From: Flavobacteriales bacterium UBA972
GTDB lineage: Bacteria; Bacteroidota; Bacteroidia; Flavobacteriales; Schleiferiaceae
Length of the DNA stretch: 7,222 nt
Direction: 5' to 3'
NCBI GenBank assembly: GCA_002292855.1
Contig: DBBY01000028.1
Location: forward strand, 2,763 to 9,984
The notes under the pieces are model-generated. The model was not told the DNA's origin. It saw only the letters and a program-made list of their open reading frames with translations, and searched no databases. The position numbers and the translations under genes are program-made. Below, in pieces: positions 1 through 5,059 of the stretch. The first letter of the stretch is position 1, and each line of letters starts with the position of its first letter.

Positions 1-26
1 AGTAGCTGGTTTCTTGCTACTGGTGA

Positions 27-57
27 CCCCGGCTGCCTGCGCAGCTGGGGTTTTTTT
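27..57 (+). terminator. Intrinsic terminator of a plus-strand gene left of the window
   Basis: A 10-bp stem (27-36 with 41-50, loop CTGC) is followed at once by seven T residues (51-57). One pair, G31 with T46, is a G-U wobble only when the plus strand is the RNA; on the other strand it is an A-C mismatch. The T-run also follows the stem only on the plus strand. It therefore reads as the end of a gene lying to the left. An in-frame TAG at 3-5 could be that gene's stop, but too little sequence is present to say what it encodes. Confidence 0.85.
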
Positions 58-75
58 ATTTAGCCATACTTCACC

Positions 76-112
76 AAAAACAAAAACCCCGGCCGCTCGC
101 GCGGCCGGGGTT
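76..112 (-). terminator. Intrinsic terminator of ahcY
   Basis: A perfect 12-bp stem (85-96 with 101-112) closes on a four-base loop. On the minus strand the loop reads GCGA, a GNRA tetraloop. Downstream on the minus strand come TTTTT, G, TTTTT (complement of 76-86). The hairpin begins 23 bases after the ahcY stop codon, so it is the natural transcription end of that gene. It faces the plus-strand terminator at 27-57. Confidence 0.9.
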
Positions 113-135
113 CCGAAATAAGCCTTTAAAACGGC

Positions 136-1455
136 TTAGTAGCGGTAGTTCTCTGGCTTGTAGGGCCCCTTAACCTCAACGCCAATGTAGGACGCTTGGT
201 CTGGGCTGAGCACATCGAGCTCCACGCCGATCGCATCCAGGTGCAAGAAGGCAACCTTCTCGTCGAGGTACTTAGGCAGGGTAAACACCTCGTTGGCGTA
301 CTTGCCCTTGTTGGTGTACAGCTCGATTTGAGCAATCGTCTGGTTGGTAAAGGAATTCGACATAACAAAAGAGGGATGGCCCGTGGCGCAACCCAAATTC
401 ACCAAACGGCCCTCGGCGAGCACAATAATGTCGTTGCCGTCAATATTGTACAGGTCAACCTGAGGCTTGATCTCTGACTTGGTGTGGCCGTAGTTAGTGT
501 TCAACCAAGCCATGTCGATCTCGTTGTCGAAGTGACCAATGTTGCAAACCACCGTCTTGTCCTTCATGAGGCGAAAGTGGCGCTCAGTCACGATGTTCTT
601 GTTTCCGGTTGCCGTGCATACGATGTTGGCGCGGGGAATGGAGCTGTCCATTCTCTTGACCTCGTAGCCGTCCATGGCAGCCTGAAGCGCACAAATTGGG
701 TCAATCTCGGTGACGATTACGCGTGCACCAGCGCCTCGGAACGAAGCAGCAGTGCCCTTGCCCACGTCGCCATAGCCTGCAACCACCACAACCTTACCGG
801 CCATCATGAGGTCCGTAGCACGGCGAACCGCGTCTACTGCAGACTCCTTGCAGCCGTACTTGTTGTCGAACTTCGACTTGGTCACCGAATCGTTCACGTT
901 GATGGCAGGCAAGGGAAGGGTACCGGCAATCATGCGCTCGTAGAGGCGGTGCACCCCTGTAGTGGTTTCTTCAGAAATTCCGCCAATGCCGGCAACCAGC
1001 TCTGGGTAGCGATCAAGAACCATGTTGGTCAGGTCGCCGCCGTCGTCAAGAATCATGTTGAGGGGATGCTTGCCCTCGCCAAAAAACAGGGTCTGCTCGA
1101 TGCACCAATCAAATTCTTCTTCGGTCATACCCTTCCAGGCATACACGCTGATTCCCGTGGCAGCAATAGCAGCGGCGGCATGGTCCTGCGTTGAGAAAAT
1201 ATTGCACGAAGACCAGGTCACCTCAGCGCCCAGCTCCACGAGCGTTTCAATCAAAACAGCCGTCTGAATGGTCATGTGCAGGCAGCCTGCAACCCGAGCA
1301 CCACTAAGGGGCTTACTGACGCCGTACTCCTTGCGAAGGGCCATCAATCCGGGCATTTCTGCCTCGGCGAGGGTAATTTCTTTGCGTCCCCATTCGGCAA
1401 GGGACATATCCTTTACTTTGTAGGGCACGTAGTTGGTAGAAGTAGCGGTAGGCAT
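136..1455 (-). CDS. ahcY: Adenosylhomocysteinase (S-adenosyl-L-homocysteine hydrolase)
   Basis: This cytosolic NAD-dependent enzyme splits S-adenosylhomocysteine reversibly into adenosine and homocysteine, removing the inhibitory product of SAM-dependent methyl transfer and feeding the methionine cycle. The 439-residue product is of normal bacterial length. Visible landmarks are an N-terminal substrate domain with DH at 91-92, the catalytic-region motif KSKFDNKYGC at 193-202 (Lys193 and Asp197 matching the conserved pair), the NAD-binding glycine motif GYGDVGKG at 227-234, NIGHFDNE near 305-312, GHPSFVMSNSF near 359-369, and the C-terminal KPENYRY that reaches into the neighbouring subunit's cofactor site. 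The start chosen (ATG, complement of 1453-1455) gives MPTATSTNYV; an upstream GTG at 1500 only adds residues unlike the family. The gene ends in TAA and is followed by a strong terminator. No Shine-Dalgarno sequence is present and the leader is A/T-rich, as in Bacteroidota. It is divergent from the PPTase-kinase gene. Confidence 0.98.
   Translation of the reverse strand: MPTATSTNYVPYKVKDMSLAEWGRKEITLAEAEMPGLMALRKEYGVSKPLSGARVAGCLHMTIQTAVLIETLVELGAEVTWSSCNIFSTQDHAAAAIAATGISVYAWKGMTEEEFDWCIEQTLFFGEGKHPLNMILDDGGDLTNMVLDRYPELVAGIGGISEETTTGVHRLYERMIAGTLPLPAINVNDSVTKSKFDNKYGCKESAVDAVRRATDLMMAGKVVVVAGYGDVGKGTAASFRGAGARVIVTEIDPICALQAAMDGYEVKRMDSSIPRANIVCTATGNKNIVTERHFRLMKDKTVVCNIGHFDNEIDMAWLNTNYGHTKSEIKPQVDLYNIDGNDIIVLAEGRLVNLGCATGHPSFVMSNSFTNQTIAQIELYTNKGKYANEVFTLPKYLDEKVAFLHLDAIGVELDVLSPDQASYIGVEVKGPYKPENYRY
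1413..1420 (+). promoter_or_regulatory. Candidate -7 box for the PPTase-kinase gene
   Basis: TTACTTTG matches the Bacteroidota -7 consensus TAnnTTTG at all fixed positions except the second. It lies 36 bases before the ATG at 1457, inside the first codons of ahcY. I see no -33 TTG at a suitable distance. The match may simply reflect ahcY coding sequence (the Lys-Val-Lys stretch), so this is a weak call. Confidence 0.25.
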
Positions 1456-1456
1456 A

Positions 1457-2611
1457 ATGAAGTTTATTTGGAGCGGCAAAGATAATAAAATCCAGGGCAC
1501 TGAGGTTGCCGAAATCGGTCATTTTGGCCTGTGCATTGCGCGGATTTCACTTCAGCAAGCCGCTGTTTTTGAGGCTACAAACCTCGATTGGTCGGTGTTT
1601 TTTTCGCCCGCGGACCATGCCCGATGGCTTGCCATGCAGGTCGGGCCAAGGCGGACCGCCTTCTTGGCCGCTAGGATTGCCCTGTCGGGCGCGCTTCAGA
1701 AAAGTTCCTGGCAAATCCGGGATTTAGACTACGAAGGAGACCGGCCCCTGCTTCCGAATGGATTCATTAGCCTGTCGCACGGAGGGAGCTGGGCCATGGC
1801 CGCCTACCATCCCCTTCTCGAAGTGGGCATCGACGTCGAAGGTCCGCGATCGCAGCTGAGCAAGGTCATCAAGCGGGTGGCCAGCGAGCGCGAATGCCGC
1901 GAATTCGAAGAGCCTTTTATTTGGGGCGCCAAAGAATCCGTTTACAAAGCAGCGGGGCAGGCGGGGCTTGACTGGCGGCGCGAAATTGAGGTTCAGGGGC
2001 TCCGGCAGGCATTCTGCACCCGAGGCCGCAAGCGCTACGTCCTGGAATCGTTTAAAATGGACCAAGACCAGGTGGTCCTCGCCCTTCGCAAACCCCTGCG
2101 CATTGTGGTTACCGGGGCCGAAAGCTCCGGCAAAAGCCTTCTCGCCGCAAGGCTGGCAAGACACTTTAGTACGCTTTGGACGACCGAAGTGGCCCGCGAA
2201 TACCTCGCCGAGCATGGGTCGGACTATGAGCCAGAGGACCTTCTGTGCATGGCAAAGCTTCAGGCCCAGCAGTCTCTGGAGCTCGCCGAATCAAGCCTGA
2301 ACCTTGTATTTGACGACACCGACCTGCTCACCTACCGCATCTGGTTTCTCGAAAAATACGGAAGGCCGTCCCCTGAAATTGAGGCCATGCCGCTTGAGGG
2401 CGACCTCTACCTGCTTTGCGTGCCCGACCTTGCCTGGGCTGCGGATCCTCTGCGAGAATACCCGCGCGAAGCCGACCGCCAAAGGCATTTTGAACTTCAT
2501 AAAGAGGTCTTAGAACAAGAAGCCAAGCCCTATGCCTTGGTTTCTGGTCAAGGGTCCGCGCGAACAATGAACGCCCTTCGCGCTTTAGAAGCCCTCGGTA
2601 TACTACCTTAG
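1457..2611 (+). CDS. Fused 4'-phosphopantetheinyl transferase and NadR-type P-loop kinase
   Basis: One uninterrupted frame of 384 residues carries two enzymes that are usually separate. Residues about 20-212 form a phosphopantetheinyl transferase, which moves phosphopantetheine from CoA to a serine of an acyl or peptidyl carrier protein. It shows ISLSH (104-108), GIDVE (124-128, magnesium-binding Asp and Glu) and WGAKESVYK (156-164, catalytic Lys-Glu and Lys). From residue 213 the frame continues without linker into a nucleotide-binding domain like the ribosylnicotinamide kinase part of NadR. Its marks are the Walker A GAESSGKS (220-227), the NadR-like TEVAREYL (243-250) and the acidic FDDTD (285-289). 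The family assignments rest on motifs; the carrier protein and kinase substrate are not shown. ATG 1457 is the only conventional start before the conserved part, but it adds about 15 residues and abuts the ahcY start (one base between), so the true start is uncertain. A TPP riboswitch begins 5 bases after the TAG stop. An internal ATG at 2057 could yield the kinase alone. Confidence 0.88.
   Translation: MKFIWSGKDNKIQGTEVAEIGHFGLCIARISLQQAAVFEATNLDWSVFFSPADHARWLAMQVGPRRTAFLAARIALSGALQKSSWQIRDLDYEGDRPLLPNGFISLSHGGSWAMAAYHPLLEVGIDVEGPRSQLSKVIKRVASERECREFEEPFIWGAKESVYKAAGQAGLDWRREIEVQGLRQAFCTRGRKRYVLESFKMDQDQVVLALRKPLRIVVTGAESSGKSLLAARLARHFSTLWTTEVAREYLAEHGSDYEPEDLLCMAKLQAQQSLELAESSLNLVFDDTDLLTYRIWFLEKYGRPSPEIEAMPLEGDLYLLCVPDLAWAADPLREYPREADRQRHFELHKEVLEQEAKPYALVSGQGSARTMNALRALEALGILP
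1477..1484 (-). promoter_or_regulatory. Candidate -7 promoter box of ahcY
   Basis: On the minus strand this reads TATCTTTG, an exact match to the Bacteroidota -7 consensus TAnnTTTG. It sits in the A/T-rich patch 1457-1490, and 21 bases separate it from the ahcY ATG, predicting a short leader of about 15 bases. No convincing -33 TTG is seen near 1504-1510. The box lies within the apparent first codons of the divergent PPTase-kinase gene, so the two transcription units would overlap at their 5' ends. Confidence 0.6.
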
Positions 2612-2616
2612 CCCCA

Positions 2617-2693
2617 GCACAGGGGTGCCGGCGATGAGACCGGCTGAGATGAAACCCTAGAACCTGGGCGGGTAATGCCGCCAAGGAAGTCGC
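2617..2693 (+). promoter_or_regulatory. TPP (thiamin pyrophosphate) riboswitch, THI box
   Basis: All core elements of the TPP aptamer are readable in order. P2 is GGGT (2623-2626) with ACCC (2654-2657). P3 is GCCGG (2627-2631) with CCGGC (2640-2644). The pyrimidine-sensing CTGAGA core is 2644-2649 and GAACCTG is 2660-2666. P4 is CCT (2663-2665) with AGG (2684-2686). P5 is GGCGG (2667-2671) with CCGCC (2678-2682), enclosing GTAATG, followed by GGAAGT (2685-2690). The closing helix P1 is weak: GC and AC at 2617-2620 can pair with GT (2689-2690) and GC (2692-2693) around a bulged C. In this family, TPP binding to the nascent RNA lowers expression of the downstream gene, here the TonB-dependent receptor starting 57 bases on. 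The outer edges of P1 are approximate. Confidence 0.96.
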
Positions 2694-2709
2694 AAAGCCG
2701 CTTGCAAAG
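2692..2709 (+). repeat. Two GCAAAG direct repeats complementary to the receptor start region
   Basis: GCAAAG occurs at 2692-2697, touching riboswitch helix P1, and again at 2704-2709, in the leader hairpin. Both copies are complementary to CTTTGC at 2744-2749, immediately before the ATG of the receptor. Alternative pairing could expose or hide the translation start according to the aptamer state. The repeats are seen directly; the regulatory role is inferred, and six-base matches can arise by chance. Confidence 0.35.
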
Positions 2710-2714
2710 CGGGC
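2697..2714 (+). promoter_or_regulatory. Leader hairpin, possible riboswitch expression platform
   Basis: CCGCTT (2698-2703) pairs perfectly with AAGCGG (2707-2712) across a three-base loop. G2697 and C2714 can add a pair around a bulged G. Only a weak ATTTCT follows, not a real T-run, so it is a poor stand-alone terminator. Its place between aptamer and start codon makes it a candidate switching element; this is inference. Confidence 0.4.
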
Positions 2715-2750
2715 ATTTCTGTGCACGAGGACCGTTTAAAAACCTTTGCT

Positions 2751-5057
2751 ATGCGCAACGCATCTTCTATTTTTTTGCTGGCCGGCCTAATGCTTTCCCT
2801 GCCCGCTGCTCAGGCTCAATGGATTACCAAAAAAACCTCGCCAGAGGTCTACGACACCGTGCGCACCGCGACCCTTAACGAGATAACGCTAACGGCGAGC
2901 CGACCGGGAGCAAGGGTTCCGATGCCCCAACTGCGTCTGAAGCCCGCCGATTTGGCCAAGCAAAATGTAGGACGCGATATACCGTTTTTGCTTCAGGGTA
3001 TGCCGTCGTTTACGGCGGCGAGTGATGCCGGCAACGGCTTTGGCTATACCTACCTGCGCTTTCGCGGAATGGACCAGACGCGCATCAACGTGACGGTCAA
3101 CAACGTGGCATTGAACGACCCCGAGTCGCACGGGGTCTTCTGGGTGAACACGCCCGACCTCGGCCTGAACGCCAACTCACTGGTGGTGCAGCGCGGCGTG
3201 GGCACGTCGACCCTGGGCAGTGGAGCCTTTGGAGCCTCTCTGTCGTTTGAGGTGGGCGTCCCGGACGATACCGCCAGCCACCAGGTCACGGCCAACTACG
3301 GTTCGTTCCAGTCGGCACGCATCAGCTACGGGTTTCACAGCGGACTCGTGGGGCCCAAAAAACGTTGGTCCACTACCGGCCGCCTCACCGCCATGCGCAG
3401 TGACGGGTTCGTAGACCGCTCGGGCAGCGCCCTTCAGAGCTACTTGTTTGGGGCACAGTACCGCCAAGCAAACGCAACGTGGCGCCTGCTGACCTTCTCG
3501 GGCAGCGAGCGCACCCAGCAGGCCTGGTGGGGCATTCCGGAATCGAGGTTCCGCGGAGATGCCACCGGCGTAGCCGACTACATCGTGCGCAACGGCTTGA
3601 CGGGCGGTGACTCGCTCAACCTTTTGCAGAGCGGTAACGCCACGTACAACTACTACCGCTACGCGAACGAAATCGACCAGTACACGCAGCGCCACTACCA
3701 AAGCATGCTCACGGCGATGCTGAGCAAGCGCTGGTTTTTGACGCAAACCGTGTACGCGGTTACGGGGCGCGGATACTTTGAGCAGTACAAGGACTACATG
3801 ACCTACGCCTCCCTGGGCTTGCCCAATGTGACCCTCGGGAGTGTGGAACTCACTGGCACAGAAGGAGTACGCAGGCGATGGCTCGACAACCTGAGTTTTG
3901 GCCAGGCCACCATGCTGCAGTACCGCGGCGAAGGCCTGAATTTGACCCTTGGCGGAACCATGCTGGCCTATGAGGGCGACCACTTCGGCACCCTGCCCTG
4001 GCTGCGGAATAATCCCCTTGGCGGGCTCGACGGCACGAGCAACGGCGATTTTGACGGACCCAATCCAACAAATTCTGCCAGCGACCACCAGTTTTACCAC
4101 GGGAACAGCTTCAAGGGAGAGTTCTCTGGTTTTGCTCGCGGCGAATACCACCTCAGAAGGCTTGACTTTATGGCCGACATGCAGGTACGCAGCATAGAAT
4201 ACCTTGGGTCGGGAACCGACCTCGACCAAAGGGCTTATGCATTCGATGCGAATTCCTTGTTTTTTAATCCTAAAGCAGGCGTCGCCTACCGCGGCCCTCA
4301 GGGCTGGACCGGACGCGGGTCAGTAGCCATAGCCAACCGCGAGCCCATCCGCTCGGACTTTATTGATAATGCCGTCGCACCCCGCCCCGAGCGCGTAACC
4401 GACTTGGAGTTCGGAATCGAGAAGCGCAGCAGCCGATTTTGGGCCGAAGCCAACCTCTACCTGATGGAGTACCAGGACCAACTCGTGCCGACGGGTGCAC
4501 TCAACGACGTTGGTGCCCTAATCCGCACTAATGTGGTCCGCAGCCACCGCCGTGGGCTTGAGCTGGCGACAATTTGGACTCCCACAAAATCATGGCTACT
4601 GGGCGCGAACGCCACATTGAGCCGCAACCGCATCGCCGAGTTCGAGGAGGTGCTTTACGACTACTTGGACTTCAGAGAGGTGCGCACCACCTATACCAAC
4701 ACTCCGACCGCCCTTTCGCCTGAAGCCATGGGCAACGCATGGGCCGAGTGGCAGCGCAAAGGGCTTTCGGCCCGCGCCACCCTGCACGCAGTGGGACGCC
4801 AGTTCCTTGACAACACTGGCGCTCTGGAGCGCTCGCTCGACCCCTACCGCACCTTGGATGCAACCCTGCGCTGGACGCAGGGCTCGGTAGCATGGCGCCT
4901 CGACGCGATCAACATAATGGGCCGCCCCTACGCGCCCAACGGCTACAGCTGGGGCTACCTGAACAACGGAGTGCGCACCGACGAGAACTTCGTATACCCC
5001 ATGGCGGGAATGCAGCTGATGCTGGGTCTGAACGTCAAGTTAGCAGCGGGTAACTAG
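2751..5057 (+). CDS. TonB-dependent outer-membrane receptor, probable thiamin or thiamin-precursor uptake
   Basis: The 768-residue product has a signal peptide (residues 1-22, likely cleaved after AQA), a TonB-box-like LNEITLTA near 42-49, an N-terminal plug at about 60-165 (with YLRFRGMDQTRINVTVNNVALND and VVQRGVGTSTLGSGAFG features) and a C-terminal beta-barrel ending in LMLGLNVKL. Receptors of this type import scarce substrates through the outer membrane using energy from TonB-ExbB-ExbD. The substrate is not readable from the protein; the TPP riboswitch in its leader argues for thiamin or a precursor. The ATG at 2751 is chosen because it starts the signal peptide cleanly; a GTG at 2721 would place ten charged or polar residues before it. 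An A/T-rich TTTAAAAA (2735-2742) replaces a Shine-Dalgarno sequence. No inner-membrane transporter such as PnuT follows, since the next gene is convergent. Four residues (AAGN) extend past the expected last strand, which in most such proteins ends in Phe. Confidence 0.93.
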   Translation: MRNASSIFLLAGLMLSLPAAQAQWITKKTSPEVYDTVRTATLNEITLTASRPGARVPMPQLRLKPADLAKQNVGRDIPFLLQGMPSFTAASDAGNGFGYTYLRFRGMDQTRINVTVNNVALNDPESHGVFWVNTPDLGLNANSLVVQRGVGTSTLGSGAFGASLSFEVGVPDDTASHQVTANYGSFQSARISYGFHSGLVGPKKRWSTTGRLTAMRSDGFVDRSGSALQSYLFGAQYRQANATWRLLTFSGSERTQQAWWGIPESRFRGDATGVADYIVRNGLTGGDSLNLLQSGNATYNYYRYANEIDQYTQRHYQSMLTAMLSKRWFLTQTVYAVTGRGYFEQYKDYMTYASLGLPNVTLGSVELTGTEGVRRRWLDNLSFGQATMLQYRGEGLNLTLGGTMLAYEGDHFGTLPWLRNNPLGGLDGTSNGDFDGPNPTNSASDHQFYHGNSFKGEFSGFARGEYHLRRLDFMADMQVRSIEYLGSGTDLDQRAYAFDANSLFFNPKAGVAYRGPQGWTGRGSVAIANREPIRSDFIDNAVAPRPERVTDLEFGIEKRSSRFWAEANLYLMEYQDQLVPTGALNDVGALIRTNVVRSHRRGLELATIWTPTKSWLLGANATLSRNRIAEFEEVLYDYLDFREVRTTYTNTPTALSPEAMGNAWAEWQRKGLSARATLHAVGRQFLDNTGALERSLDPYRTLDATLRWTQGSVAWRLDAINIMGRPYAPNGYSWGYLNNGVRTDENFVYPMAGMQLMLGLNVKLAAGN

Positions 5058-5059
5058 TT
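5052..5059. other. Shared stop-codon palindrome between convergent genes
   Basis: The perfect palindrome AACTAGTT supplies the last sense codon (AAC, Asn) and the TAG stop to both the receptor (plus) and the M1 peptidase (minus). The coding regions overlap by four bases, 5054-5057. There is no intergenic space and no T-tract hairpin here. CAGC (5044-5047) and GCTG (5060-5063) could make a weak stem around the site, but it does not look like an intrinsic terminator. Confidence 0.9.

Noticed and set aside
1..21. Small hairpin AGTAGC (1-6) with GCTACT (16-21)
   Set aside because: A six-base stem at the window edge with no T-run and no context; it may be chance or part of an unseen gene end.
484..1194. 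Long open frame (236 codons) on the plus strand opposite ahcY
   Set aside because: It is entirely antisense to a strongly conserved gene, its translation resembles no family I know, and GC-rich coding DNA commonly leaves such open frames.
1433..1456. TTG start at 1433 for the PPTase-kinase gene
   Set aside because: It would overlap the ahcY coding start and only adds non-conserved residues; the ATG at 1457 is already upstream of the conserved region.
1456..1500. Upstream GTG start (complement of 1498-1500) for ahcY
   Set aside because: The 15 added residues are unlike the family's N-terminus, and the stretch contains the TATCTTTG promoter box.
1456..1560. SAH or SAM riboswitch in front of ahcY
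   Set aside because: The predicted leader is only about 15 bases and I see no aptamer core of either class on the minus strand here.
2640..2720. Intrinsic transcription terminator as the riboswitch's expression platform
   Set aside because: The leader hairpin at 2697-2714 is followed by ATTTCT rather than a T-run, so a classic terminator is not supported.
2721..2750. GTG start at 2721 for the receptor
   Set aside because: It would put ten residues, several of them charged, before a textbook signal peptide that starts at the ATG at 2751.
3177..4229. Open frame of 350 codons on the minus strand opposite the receptor
   Set aside because: It lies inside a confidently assigned receptor gene. 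The translation is low-complexity in Ala, Val and Gly with no recognisable motif, as expected of a shadow frame.
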